A stretch of 64,000 bases of DNA. It comes from Hymenobacter properus (lineage in GTDB: Bacteria > Bacteroidota > Bacteroidia > Cytophagales > Hymenobacteraceae). Of the stretch, positions 44,756 through 53,464 are shown piece by piece. A program made the translations under genes and the position numbers. The notes below the pieces were generated by a model. The model searched no databases. It saw only the letters and a program-made list of their open reading frames with translations, and had not been told where the DNA came from. Each line of letters begins with the position of its first letter. Position 1 is the first letter of the stretch. The stretch covers positions 310,001-374,000 of the forward strand of contig NZ_JADQDP010000003.1 of assembly GCF_015694735.1 (NCBI RefSeq), written 5' to 3'.

Positions 44756-44829
44756 GGTCGGCCGGCGGGCCGTGAGCAAACAGGCCGGGCCGCAAACGCG
44801 TAATTTGCCAGTACTGCTTCCACCTTGCT

Positions 44830-45261
44830 ATGAATTCCGACATTCCTGCCCCGCTCCTCGATTTTTCGTACCGCGCCGACCTCGACATCCTGGTGAGCCG
44901 CTGGGCCTACCAGCCCGACCCGCACGAACTGCCCGCCGCTTACCGGCAAATGTGCGAGGCCGCCGTGCGCGACCAGGCCCGCTTCTGGCTGCAGGACATT
45001 CGCCGGCGCACTCTCAACGACCCCGGCACCACCAACTGGCTGCTCAATAAATTCTTTCCGGAAATGGCGAACCGACTGGGCGGCCGCCTCTACATTGCCT
45101 ACCTGGTGGGCCCGGCCCTACACGAGTCCATTGTGAGCCACCCGGGCTACGTGTCGGCCGAGGCCTACGACGACAAGCCCTTTGCCACCTCGTTTTTCAA
45201 CGATGAAGGCGCGGCTATTCGCTGGCTCCAGATTCAGCAGACCGACAAGGTGCGGACGTAG
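44830..45261 (+). CDS. Hypothetical protein, possibly SpoIIAA/STAS-like
   Basis: A 143-residue cytoplasmic protein. The succession of a short strand (LDILVSRWAYQP), an amphipathic helix (ELPAAYRQMCEAAVRDQ), a strand with RFWLQDIRRRTL and a later YIAYLVGPALHES resembles small STAS/SpoIIAA-like proteins, but the match rests on pattern alone and I would not name a function. It follows the MFS gene by 74 bases on the same strand and could be read from the same message. It ends 20 bases before a family B repeat. Confidence 0.7.
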   Translation: MNSDIPAPLLDFSYRADLDILVSRWAYQPDPHELPAAYRQMCEAAVRDQARFWLQDIRRRTLNDPGTTNWLLNKFFPEMANRLGGRLYIAYLVGPALHESIVSHPGYVSAEAYDDKPFATSFFNDEGAAIRWLQIQQTDKVRT

Positions 45262-45281
45262 CTGGATTTGAGCGTTTGCAC

Positions 45282-45377
45282 GTCATGCAGCGCGCAGCAA
45301 AGCATCTCGCTTGGGGTGGTAACTCAATGGATTGGTTTACTTCAGCACGCGAGATGCTTCGCTGCACGCTGCATGAC
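45282..45377. repeat. Family B inverted repeat, copy 2
   Basis: Arms 45282-45310 and 45349-45377 (core GTCATGCAGCGCGCAGC) with two substitutions between them, 38-base loop. Family B copies are also at 6314 and 62571; the start of this copy is nearly identical to the half copy at 38249. Confidence 0.85.
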
Positions 45378-45395
45378 AACATTTATTTTTTCATC

Positions 45396-45431
45396 AAAAA
45401 GCCCGTTTCAGACCTTGGAACGGGCTTTTTT
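45396..45431 (+). terminator. Terminator upstream of the blaI operon
   Basis: AAAAAGCCCGTT and AACGGGCTTTTT are perfect arms around an 11-base loop. It insulates the BlaI promoter from the upstream genes and is symmetric enough to work in both directions. Confidence 0.85.
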
Positions 45432-45472
45432 ATTATTAGCACAACTTATTTTCAAGTGGAGCGTTTCACAAT

Positions 45473-45507
45473 TACGAAAACTTCGTAGATTTACGACACA
45501 ATCGTAA
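45473..45507. promoter_or_regulatory. Tandem BlaI-type operators over the operon promoter
   Basis: Two perfect dyads lie 20 bases before the blaI-like gene: TACGAA-AAC-TTCGTA (45473-45487) and TTACGA-CACAA-TCGTAA (45491-45507), about two helical turns apart centre to centre (19 bases). Between them TAGATTTA (45486-45493) is one base off the TAnnTTTG box, so a bound repressor would cover the promoter. The share of TACGA/TCGTA half-sites fits a BlaI/MecI dimer binding each dyad, encoded right downstream. Confidence 0.7.
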
Positions 45508-45526
45508 TCACCAAGCCAAGCCGCTT

Positions 45527-45895
45527 ATGGAACGCCTCACCCAACCCGAAGAAGACGCCCTGCGCGTGCTGTGGCCGCTGCCCGCTGGCGGCTTCGTGAA
45601 AGACGTGCTCGACCAGCTGCCTGAGCCGCGCCCGCCCTACACCACCCTGGCCAGCACCCTGCGCAACCTGGAGCGCAAGGGCTACGTGCGCGCCGAAAAG
45701 CTAGGCAACTCCTACCGCTTCGTGCCCGTGGTGACGGCCGACGACTACCAGCGCCGCTCCCTGGGTACGCTGGTGAAGCAGCACTTCCAGAACTCTTACA
45801 AGGAGCTGGTGTCGTTTTTCGCGCAAGACAATAAAATCAGCGCCGCGGAGCTGCAGGAGATAATCAAGCTTATCGAAAGCAAGAAGGAGGACTAG
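45527..45895 (+). CDS. BlaI/MecI/CopY family repressor
   Basis: A 122-residue winged-helix regulator. The N-terminal part (LTQPEEDALRVLWPLPAGGF, with the helix pair VKDVLDQLPE and YTTLASTLRNLERKGYVRAE) matches the BlaI DNA-binding domain, and the C-terminal helices are the dimerisation part. BlaI-type repressors are inactivated when the paired membrane peptidase signals. Two palindromes just upstream are the likely binding sites and imply that it represses its own operon. The M56 peptidase gene begins 2 bases after its stop. Confidence 0.93.
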   Translation: MERLTQPEEDALRVLWPLPAGGFVKDVLDQLPEPRPPYTTLASTLRNLERKGYVRAEKLGNSYRFVPVVTADDYQRRSLGTLVKQHFQNSYKELVSFFAQDNKISAAELQEIIKLIESKKED

Positions 45896-45897
45896 CC

Positions 45898-47601
45898 ATG
45901 CTCTCGCCCACCCTCCTCTATCTGCTGAAAGCCAATGGTGCGCTGCTGCTCTTCGCCCTGGCGTATTTTGGGCTGCTGCGCCGGCTCACGTTTTTCACGC
46001 TGAACCGGGTTTACCTGCTGTTTGCGCTGCTGTTTTCGGCGGTGTACCCGCTGCTGCCGATGCCGGCGCTGCTGCCTCCGGTGGCCGCCGTGCCCGTAGC
46101 CGTGGTGGTGATGGACACGGCCGCCGGGGCCGCGGTGGCCGCCAGCCCCGCCCCGGCGCCCACCGACTGGAACGCTGTGGCGCTGGCCGTATACGGCGCC
46201 GGCGCGGCCCTGGGGCTGGGGCGGCTGCTGGTGCAGCTGCTGTCGCTCTGGCGGCTGCGGCGTCGGTCGCGTCCGGCGGTGGTGCAGGGCGTGGCGGTAC
46301 GGGCCTTGCAAGGCGAGGTCAGCCCGTTCTCCTTTGGCAGCACTATTTACCTGAACCCCGCGCAGCACCCGGCGCCCGAGCTGGCGGCCGTGCTACGCCA
46401 CGAGCAGGTGCACGTGCGCCAGGGACACACGCTGGATGTGCTGCTGGCCCAGTTGGCGCAGGCCGCCGCCTGGTGCAACCCGGCCGCCTGGCTGCTACGC
46501 CGCGCTCTGCTCGACAATCTGGAATACCTGGCCGACCACGCCGCCCTGCAAACCGGCCTCGACCGGCGCACCTATCAGTACAGCCTGCTGCGCCTGAGCC
46601 AGGCGCAGCCCGGCCCCGCCCTCGTTTCTCATTTCACATTTCCAACCCTCAAAAACCGTGTTGCCATGATGAACACACCGCTTTCTTCGACCGGGCAGCT
46701 GGCCCGCTACTTCTTGGCCGGGCCGCTGGTGCTGGCCGCCACGCTGGGCTTTTCGGGCGCGCGGGCGCAGGGCGCTGGGCCGGCTGTGCCGCCAGCCGTG
46801 GCCTCAGCCAGTGCCCCCGCACACGCTACGGCCACGGTGCAGGCCGCTACCTCTGCTAAAATCACTGCGGCTGTGAACCCGGCCGACCACCAGCTGCCTG
46901 ACGGCATCAAGGCCTACGTTGCCAAAACCTACCCCGGCAGCACCATCGGCGGCTATTTTATCAGCGACAAGGCGTCGGAGAAGGCGCCGCACGTGAAATA
47001 CTACGCCAGTGTGACGACCCGCGACGGCGAGAAGCACAAGCTGTTTTTCAACGCCAATGAGCAGCTGGTGGAGGCGCCCGCGGCGGCTCGCTCGAGGCAG
47101 GCCGTTTCCGCAGCAGCCCCTACTGACCAAACCTTGCATGTCCCGGGCAAGCAGGGATCGCCCCTCGTGTACCTGGACGGCCAGCGCTATACGGGCGACA
47201 TCAAAGACATTGGGCCAAATAATATTGCCAACATCAGCGTGTTTAAGGACGGCCGGGCACTCGAGCTTTTCGGGGCGGACGCCAGCAAAGGCGTGTTAAT
47301 AGTGACCACCAAAGCAAACGAAAACAGTGCTGAGGTAGCCGCCTTCAATGCCAAACTGAACGGCGCCCCCGCGCCGACCCCAACGCCGGCCCAGGCCGCC
47401 AGCGTGCCTTACCTGGCTGCTCCCGCGCTGGCTTATATCACCCAGCACTACCCCGCCGCCCGCTTGCTGGGCGTGACGGAGCTGAAGGACGCCAACGGCG
47501 GCTCCTCGCGCTACCAGGCCGAGATTGTGCTGGGCCGCCGGCCGGCCTACCTCACGTTTGATGGCGCGGGCAAGTTTCTTTCAGAATCATACACCCGCTA
47601 G
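45898..47601 (+). CDS. M56 (BlaR1-like) membrane metallopeptidase with PepSY/plug-like ectodomain
   Basis: A 567-residue membrane protein. Three to four membrane segments with the M56 zinc site HEQVH at residues 168-172 (LRHEQVHVRQGHTLDVLLAQ) and the third ligand in LEYLADHAAL. A last membrane segment near 260-280 leads outside. The outer part has a PepSY-like unit (GIKAYVAKTYPGSTIGGYF), then a TonB-plug-like unit (IGPNNIANISVFKDGRALEL, FGADASKGVLIVTTK), and a second PepSY-like unit (YITQHYPAARLLGVTELKD). BlaR1-type proteins sense an outside signal and cleave or inactivate BlaI; here the penicillin-binding domain is replaced by these units. Ligand unknown. Confidence 0.9.
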   Translation: MLSPTLLYLLKANGALLLFALAYFGLLRRLTFFTLNRVYLLFALLFSAVYPLLPMPALLPPVAAVPVAVVVMDTAAGAAVAASPAPAPTDWNAVALAVYGAGAALGLGRLLVQLLSLWRLRRRSRPAVVQGVAVRALQGEVSPFSFGSTIYLNPAQHPAPELAAVLRHEQVHVRQGHTLDVLLAQLAQAAAWCNPAAWLLRRALLDNLEYLADHAALQTGLDRRTYQYSLLRLSQAQPGPALVSHFTFPTLKNRVAMMNTPLSSTGQLARYFLAGPLVLAATLGFSGARAQGAGPAVPPAVASASAPAHATATVQAATSAKITAAVNPADHQLPDGIKAYVAKTYPGSTIGGYFISDKASEKAPHVKYYASVTTRDGEKHKLFFNANEQLVEAPAAARSRQAVSAAAPTDQTLHVPGKQGSPLVYLDGQRYTGDIKDIGPNNIANISVFKDGRALELFGADASKGVLIVTTKANENSAEVAAFNAKLNGAPAPTPTPAQAASVPYLAAPALAYITQHYPAARLLGVTELKDANGGSSRYQAEIVLGRRPAYLTFDGAGKFLSESYTR

Positions 47602-47618
47602 CTCGCCTTTTTTCTGCA

Positions 47619-49178
47619 ATGAAGTACCAAATCTGCTTGCTTGGGGCGGCGCTCGCCGTCGCTCCGGGGTGGCTGCGTGCCCAAAAAGCCGCGGCTCCGG
47701 CGGCGCCCATTACCATTTCGGGCCAAATGAACGGCGTGCCGGACTCTACCACAGTGGCCGTGTTTGAGCCGATGCCGGGCGTGCCGCTGAACTACTTTTT
47801 CACCGACGGGCCTAATGAGGCAGTGGTGCGCGGGGGACGCCTTCGCTACCAGCTGCGGCACGGCCAAACGGGCTTTGTGCGCTACGATGGCCAGTATGTT
47901 CCGCGCAATCTGTCGTTTGTGGAGCCGGGGGCCCGCATCACCTTCACCCTGAAGCCCGCCGCCGACAACGCGCCGCCCACAGTAGTCTTTGAGGGTACCA
48001 ACGCGGCGGGCAACAACCTGCTGGTGCAGGGCAAGCTCCTGAACGGCGGCCCGCCCGATGGCAGCCGCATGCGCGCCACCTTGGCCGCTGCCCCTACGGC
48101 CACGGCCGGCCTGGCCGCCCTCGAAGCCGAAGCCGTTGCGCCCAAGGCTCTGCTGACGGCCGCCCTCCGCGAGCACCAAATCAGCCAGCGCTGCTATGAC
48201 GTGCTCACGGCCGAGGTGGAGCAGCGCGTGTTGTATTGGGCCGGGCAGGCGCTGGATTTTCACTTTCAGAACCCCATCAAGGCCGACCTGCACCTGCAAA
48301 TGTCCGAGAGCGAGGCCCGCCAGCTTGCCCAGGCCCTGTGCGCCCGCTACGACCCCGCCCTGCCTCGCTACCGCTACTCCGCGCTGGGCAACCTGGGCAT
48401 TGTGGCGGGGCTGCGCAAGCAGGGCGTGCTGCCCAGCCCCGCGCCCACGGCCCACACCTGGGCCGGCCACGCCCCGAAGTTCGAGCAGGTGTACGGCGAC
48501 CTGGGGCGCTTCGACTACCTGCCGGCCCCGTTGCAGGCCAAGGCCGTAGGCGACCTGACGCTCACCGCCTTGGCTTTTAATACCACGAGCCCGGCCGATT
48601 TTGCCCAGTTGGCGGCCGATTACCAACGGTTGTTTCCGGCGAGTCCGTACACCCCCATCATTACCAAAGCCCTGCCCAAGGTGCCGCCCCCCGTCGCCGC
48701 CGGCCAGAATCAGACATTTGGCACCCTGGCCGCGGGCACGCACGCGCTGGCCTTCGCCCCCGCCCCGGGCCTCGACACGGTGCGGACGCTGGCTAGCCTG
48801 GTGCGGCAGCAGTTTGCGGGCCGGCCGGTGTTTGTCGATTTCTGGGCCTCGTGGTGCGGGCCGTGCATCGCGGAGTTCAAGTACGAGCCGGGCCTGCACG
48901 AGTTTGCCAGCAAAAACGGGATTGAGGTGCTTTACATCTCGGTTGATAAAGCCGGCTTTCGGGACAAGTGGGCGGCGCTGGCGGCCAAAAACAACCTGCG
49001 CGGCGCCCACTACCTGGCCTCGGAAGCCGTGCAGAAGTCGCTGGAGAAGGTAGTGCCGTATCTGCCTACGTACATGGTTTTCGATAAGAACGGCCAGCTG
49101 GTGGAAGCCAGCGCCTACCACCCCAGCGACGGCGAAAAGCTGTATCAGCAGTTGCGCGAGCGGCTAGGGCTGCGGTAG
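47619..49178 (+). CDS. TlpA-type thioredoxin-fold disulfide reductase, exported
   Basis: A 519-residue protein, third gene of the blaI operon (17-base gap). Signal peptide (YQICLLGAALAVAPGWLRAQ). An N-terminal beta-rich domain of the type that precedes TlpA/ResA modules in Bacteroidota (PITISGQMNGVPDSTTVAVF) and a helical middle lead to the thioredoxin-like C-terminus with active site WCGPC, Cys413 and Cys416 (VFVDFWASWCGPCIAEF), and the cis-Pro region (YLPTYMVFDKNG). It probably reduces or oxidises disulfides in the periplasm. Its coupling to the BlaI/M56 pair suggests a response to envelope stress. Confidence 0.92.
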   Translation: MKYQICLLGAALAVAPGWLRAQKAAAPAAPITISGQMNGVPDSTTVAVFEPMPGVPLNYFFTDGPNEAVVRGGRLRYQLRHGQTGFVRYDGQYVPRNLSFVEPGARITFTLKPAADNAPPTVVFEGTNAAGNNLLVQGKLLNGGPPDGSRMRATLAAAPTATAGLAALEAEAVAPKALLTAALREHQISQRCYDVLTAEVEQRVLYWAGQALDFHFQNPIKADLHLQMSESEARQLAQALCARYDPALPRYRYSALGNLGIVAGLRKQGVLPSPAPTAHTWAGHAPKFEQVYGDLGRFDYLPAPLQAKAVGDLTLTALAFNTTSPADFAQLAADYQRLFPASPYTPIITKALPKVPPPVAAGQNQTFGTLAAGTHALAFAPAPGLDTVRTLASLVRQQFAGRPVFVDFWASWCGPCIAEFKYEPGLHEFASKNGIEVLYISVDKAGFRDKWAALAAKNNLRGAHYLASEAVQKSLEKVVPYLPTYMVFDKNGQLVEASAYHPSDGEKLYQQLRERLGLR

Positions 49179-49203
49179 AGCAGATTACTACCCTGAAACC
49201 GCC

Positions 49204-49290
49204 TGTCCTCCCGAGCGCAGCGAAGGACCTTATCGAGTTTGAGCTTTGGGTTCGGACACGACAAGGTCCTTCGCTGCGCTCGGGAGGACA
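49204..49290. repeat. Family A inverted repeat, copy 4 (variant)
   Basis: Arms start at 49204 and end at 49290, reading TGTCCTCCCGAGCGCAGCGA and its complement; a compensated change of the family A core (CATCCTGAG to CCTCCCGAG) appears in both arms, which shows that the pairing is kept. Confidence 0.85.
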
Positions 49291-49377
49291 TCCTTCTTAA
49301 TCAGGAGCCACTCATGCAATCCCCAGCCGCCTTCAGGGTCTTTGGCGCTACTTTGCTCCTGAAACCCTGAACTGCTT

Positions 49378-51477
49378 ATGAAAAACCGCTCCTCCCGCCC
49401 CTGGCTGGCGGCCGCGCTGGTGCTGGCCAGCTGCGCCGGCACCAAGCCCGCTGCTCCCGTTGCCACCACGGCCGCCACGCCGGCTTCAGCGCCCACCGAA
49501 ACCTACCCAAAAGGCGTGGGCCTCGACATGGCTGATATCGACCGCACGGTGAACCCCTGCGACGACTTTTTTCAGTTTTCGGGCGGCAACTGGCTGCGCA
49601 ACAACCCCGTGCCGAGCTACGCCAGCAGCTGGGGGCCGCGCAACCTGCTCGGCAACCGCACGCAGGACATGCTGCGCAAGATTTTGGAAGATGCAGCGGC
49701 CAACCGCAACGCCGCGCCCGGCTCGAACGCGCAGAAAGTAGGCGACTTCTACGCCGCCGCCATGGACACGGCGGCCATCGACCGGGCCGGCATTGCGCCG
49801 CTGAAGCCGGAGCTGGACCGCGTGGGCGCCGTGCGTGACGCGGCCGCCCTGCGCGCCGAAATCATTCATTTGCAGGACCTAGGCATTGGCGTGTTTTACC
49901 GGGTGGGCGTCGACATCGACGAGAAAATCAGCACCCAGTACGCCGTGCAGCTGAACCAGGGCGGCCTCACGCTGCCCAACCGCGAGTTCTACTTCAAAAC
50001 CGACGCCCGCAGCGAGAAGGTGAAGGCCGCCTACCGCGCCTACATGCAGCAGGTGCTGGAGCTGCTGGGCATGCCGGCCCCGATGGCCCAGCTCGACGCG
50101 GCCACTGTGGAGCGCATCGAAACGCGGTTGGCCAAGGCTTCGCGCACGCCCGTGGAACTGCGCGACCCGCAAACCAACTACAACAAGATGACCGTGGCTG
50201 CGGCCCAGAAGCGCTACCCCGCCCTCGACCCCAAGGGCCTGCTGGCGGGCCTGCAGATGGGCAAGGCCCAGGAAATCATCGTGGGCCAGCCGGCGTTTTT
50301 TGATGAGGTGAATGCCGTGCTCAAAACCGAGAGCATCCCCGACCTGAAGGCCTACCTGCGCTGGCACCTGCTGCGCAGCACGGCCTCGGCCCTGCCCACG
50401 CCCTTTGCCGAGGCGGCCTTCCGCTTCAGCCAGGCCCAGAGCGGCGCCAAGCAGCAGGCGGTGCGCTGGAAGCGCATGCAGGCCGTGACCGACCAGACCC
50501 TTGGCGAGGCCTTCGGGCAGCTGTATGTGGACCAGGCGTTTCCGCCTGCGGCCAAGGCCCGGGCGCTCGAAATGGTGAACAACATCAAGGCCAGCATGGC
50601 CGAGCACATCCAAACCAACACCTGGATGAGCGCGCCCACCAAGGCCGAAGCCCTGAAAAAGCTGGCCGCGCTGCGCGTGAAAATTGGCTACCCCGATGTG
50701 TGGAAGGATTATTCGACCCTGAAAATCAGCCGCGAGAGCTACCTGAAAAACCTGCTGGCCGCCCGCCAGTGGGAAAACCGCCGCGAGGCTGCCCACCTGG
50801 GCCAGCCCATCGACCGCAACGAGTGGGGCATGACGCCGCCCACCATCAACGCCTACTACAACCCGGTGATGAACGAGATGGTGTTTCCGGCCGGCTACCT
50901 GCAGCCGCCCTTCTTCGACCCCAACGCCGACGACGCGGTGAACTACGGCGCTATTGGCGGGGTGATGGGCCACGAAATGACCCACGGCTTCGACGACCAG
51001 GGCCGGCAGTACGACGCCGAGGGCAACCTGCGCGACTGGTGGACGCCACAAGACGCGGCCGAGTTCACGAAGCGCGCCGCCGTGGTGGGCCGCCAGTACG
51101 ACGCCTTCTCGCCGCTTGACTCGGTGCACGTGAACGGCCAGCTGACCATGGGCGAAAACCTGGCCGATTTCGCCGGCCTCACGGTGGTGTATGGGGCGCT
51201 GCAGAAGCAGCTGCAGCAGCGCTACGGGAACGGCCCGCGCCCCAAGTACGACGGCTTCACGCCCGAGCAGCGCTACTTCCTGAGCTGGGCCCAGCTGCGC
51301 CGCACCAACATCCGGCCCGAAGCCCTGCGCCAGCAAATTGCCACCGACCCGCACTCGCCCGGCCAGTACCGCACCATCGGTCCGCTGATGAACATGCCGC
51401 AGTTTCAGGCAGCGTTTGGGTGCAAGGAGGGCGACAAGATGATTCGCAAACCGGCCGATAGGGCGGTGATTTGGTAG
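49378..51477 (+). CDS. M13 family (neprilysin-like) metallopeptidase, lipoprotein
   Basis: A 699-residue zinc endopeptidase. The signal ends in a lipobox (AAALVLASC), so it is likely anchored in a membrane. The zinc motif HEMTH is at residues 532-536 (VMGHEMTHGFDDQGRQYD) with the third ligand Glu593 in TMGENLADFAGL. The substrate-binding NAYYNPVMNEMVFPAG and C-terminal RTIGPLMNMPQFQAAFGC also fit M13. Bacterial members cut peptides of the envelope or medium. Length is normal. It has a strong terminator after it and stands alone behind a family A repeat variant. Confidence 0.95.
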   Translation: MKNRSSRPWLAAALVLASCAGTKPAAPVATTAATPASAPTETYPKGVGLDMADIDRTVNPCDDFFQFSGGNWLRNNPVPSYASSWGPRNLLGNRTQDMLRKILEDAAANRNAAPGSNAQKVGDFYAAAMDTAAIDRAGIAPLKPELDRVGAVRDAAALRAEIIHLQDLGIGVFYRVGVDIDEKISTQYAVQLNQGGLTLPNREFYFKTDARSEKVKAAYRAYMQQVLELLGMPAPMAQLDAATVERIETRLAKASRTPVELRDPQTNYNKMTVAAAQKRYPALDPKGLLAGLQMGKAQEIIVGQPAFFDEVNAVLKTESIPDLKAYLRWHLLRSTASALPTPFAEAAFRFSQAQSGAKQQAVRWKRMQAVTDQTLGEAFGQLYVDQAFPPAAKARALEMVNNIKASMAEHIQTNTWMSAPTKAEALKKLAALRVKIGYPDVWKDYSTLKISRESYLKNLLAARQWENRREAAHLGQPIDRNEWGMTPPTINAYYNPVMNEMVFPAGYLQPPFFDPNADDAVNYGAIGGVMGHEMTHGFDDQGRQYDAEGNLRDWWTPQDAAEFTKRAAVVGRQYDAFSPLDSVHVNGQLTMGENLADFAGLTVVYGALQKQLQQRYGNGPRPKYDGFTPEQRYFLSWAQLRRTNIRPEALRQQIATDPHSPGQYRTIGPLMNMPQFQAAFGCKEGDKMIRKPADRAVIW

Positions 51478-51542
51478 GCAGGACGGACGTTTAACTCGTG
51501 CCTTCGCGCTGCTTAATTGTCCTTTGATTGCCCGTTGAGAAC

Positions 51543-51575
51543 AAAGCCCCGGTGCTCGTGCATCGGGGCTTTTTC
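51543..51575 (+). terminator. Terminator after the M13 gene
   Basis: AAAGCCCCG and CGGGGCTTT arms with a GTGCTCGTGCAT loop and TTTTT tail, 66 bases past the stop codon. Confidence 0.85.
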
Positions 51576-51627
51576 ATGCTGCTATATTTAGCCCGGCATT
51601 CTAATGACGTGCCTTTTCTTCTTATTT

Positions 51628-53307
51628 ATGAAGCATTTCTTCTCCTTGTGGCGCGGCTGCCCAGTGGCGCTGTTGGTCCTTTTGTGGCTGGCGGGGCCGG
51701 CGGTGTGGGCCCAGGCACCGGCGTGGCAAATGCCCGTTACGCCAGTTCATGGTAGCGGCGCCACCAGTTCTTTCGGAACCGTGGTAATGGATGCCACCGG
51801 AAACGGCTACGTAACGGGCTCTTTTACGGGCACAGTTACCTTAGGCGCCACTACCTTGACAAGCGCTGGCGGCACCGATATCGTTATAGCAAAGTACAAC
51901 AACAGCGGTTTTGTATGGGCGCAGCGCATCGGGGGAACCGGAAATGAGCTTCCTTCCACTGTGGCTGTGAGCGGTACGAGCATCTATCTGGCCGGTGCTT
52001 TTTACAGTCCTGCGGTTACAATCGGGAGCAATACCCTGAATAGGATTAGCGCAGGAAGCTACGATTCTTTCGTGGCTAAGCTGACGGATACCGGAGGCAC
52101 GGTCGCTTTTCCGTGGGTCCAGCAGCTCGGCGATGCGTCTGCTATCTTAGCCACTAGCGGCACCGCCTTATACATCTCAGGCGCGCTTCGGTCTACTACC
52201 CTCACCCTGGGCAATACGACGTTGACCGCAAACTCTGGTGACCCCGCATTTGTAGCCAAGCTGACGGATGGAGGCAACTCCAGCAGTTATGCCTGGGCAC
52301 GATTGGTCGCTAGTCAGGGTGGGGCTGCGTTTGTTCAACTGGCTGTCAGCGGAGCAAATGTGTACCTGCTAGGGAGTTTCAGAGGGACCCTTGTTATTGG
52401 AAACACTACGCTGACCGCCGTGGGCTCCTACGATGTATTTGTAGCCAAACTAGTAGATGCAGGCAGCACCAGCAGCTACGCTTGGGTGCAGCAAGCAGGC
52501 GGCACTGGCCAGGAATTAGACTTCGCCATAGCTGCACGTGGCAGCAGCGTGTACATAGCGGGGACTTTCAATGGCCCAACCACCAGCTTTGGCAATCTAA
52601 CGGCAACAAGCGCGGGCCGGGAAGATGTATTTGTTGCCAAACTCACCGATGCTGGCAACAGCGCTGCCTTCACTTGGGCGTTGAGTGCGGGGGGCGCAGG
52701 CGTTGATACTCCCTTTAATTTGGCGGTGAGCGGCAGCAATGTTTACGTGGCGGGCAGCATCGGCAGTGTTTCGACAAGCTTTGGGAGCACCACATTATCC
52801 AACTCCACCAACTCTCTTGAGGGCTTCTTGGCACGTATCACGGAAGCAGGAAACAGCGCCGGTTTCACGTGGGCCAAGCAATTCGGCGGTGCCGGAAACG
52901 ACACCGCAAACGGGGTCGCTATTAACGGAAATGCAGTGTACGTATACGGCTACATTTTCCCGCCAGCTACTTTCGACAGCTACACGGTAGCAAGTTCGGC
53001 AGGCAACCCTTCCGCTTTCCTGACCTCCCTCACCGACCCTACCCTCACAGCCACTACAGCGCCCCAGGGCAGCCTAAGCTTCTCGCTGGCCCCCAACCCG
53101 GCCCGCTCCGCTGCCTTCGTGCAGCTGCCCGGCGGCGCCACGGCCCTGCTCACGCTTACCGACGTACTGGGCCGCACCATGCGCACCCAAACGGCCATGC
53201 CCGGCGCCCGTGTTGAACTTGACCTGCACGGCCTCGCGCCCGGCCTTTACACCGTGCAGGTGAGCGCGGGAGGCACGCACGGCGCCCAGCGGTTGGTAGT
53301 TGAATAA
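51628..53307 (+). CDS. T9SS-exported repeat protein 3
   Basis: A 559-residue secreted protein; the ATG at 51628 opens the signal peptide (CPVALLVLLWLAGPAVWAQ). It is built from units of about 60 residues, each with VSGxxVYxAGxF, a segment of the type FGNTTLTNAG, and a closing strand VAKLTDAGNSAAFTWAQ, which should form a beta-propeller or beta-helix. The C-terminal 70 residues are a T9SS type A sorting domain (APNPARSAAFVQLPGGATAL; LAPGLYTVQVSA; ends RLVVE). It differs from the 39-42 kb pair in that the DAAGNVYV mark is replaced by VNGNNVYVAGSF-type marks. First of three tandem relatives. Confidence 0.9.
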   Translation: MKHFFSLWRGCPVALLVLLWLAGPAVWAQAPAWQMPVTPVHGSGATSSFGTVVMDATGNGYVTGSFTGTVTLGATTLTSAGGTDIVIAKYNNSGFVWAQRIGGTGNELPSTVAVSGTSIYLAGAFYSPAVTIGSNTLNRISAGSYDSFVAKLTDTGGTVAFPWVQQLGDASAILATSGTALYISGALRSTTLTLGNTTLTANSGDPAFVAKLTDGGNSSSYAWARLVASQGGAAFVQLAVSGANVYLLGSFRGTLVIGNTTLTAVGSYDVFVAKLVDAGSTSSYAWVQQAGGTGQELDFAIAARGSSVYIAGTFNGPTTSFGNLTATSAGREDVFVAKLTDAGNSAAFTWALSAGGAGVDTPFNLAVSGSNVYVAGSIGSVSTSFGSTTLSNSTNSLEGFLARITEAGNSAGFTWAKQFGGAGNDTANGVAINGNAVYVYGYIFPPATFDSYTVASSAGNPSAFLTSLTDPTLTATTAPQGSLSFSLAPNPARSAAFVQLPGGATALLTLTDVLGRTMRTQTAMPGARVELDLHGLAPGLYTVQVSAGGTHGAQRLVVE

Positions 53308-53464
53308 GGCTTTGGGGGTTGGGTGGCACGAAGCAGGTGCTATGTGGGACAGCCGCGGGACTATGGTGGTCGGTGGGCACTGGGAGCAGTGGCTTGGTTA
53401 TTGCACGGCCATAACTGGCGCCTGCCATTGAGGCTCCGCCGTGTTTCCTTTCCCACAAATCCCT

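Noticed and set aside
47598..49121. 507-codon minus-strand frame under the TlpA gene
   Set aside because: Antisense shadow; the plus strand has a WCGPC thioredoxin protein with proper spacing to the operon.
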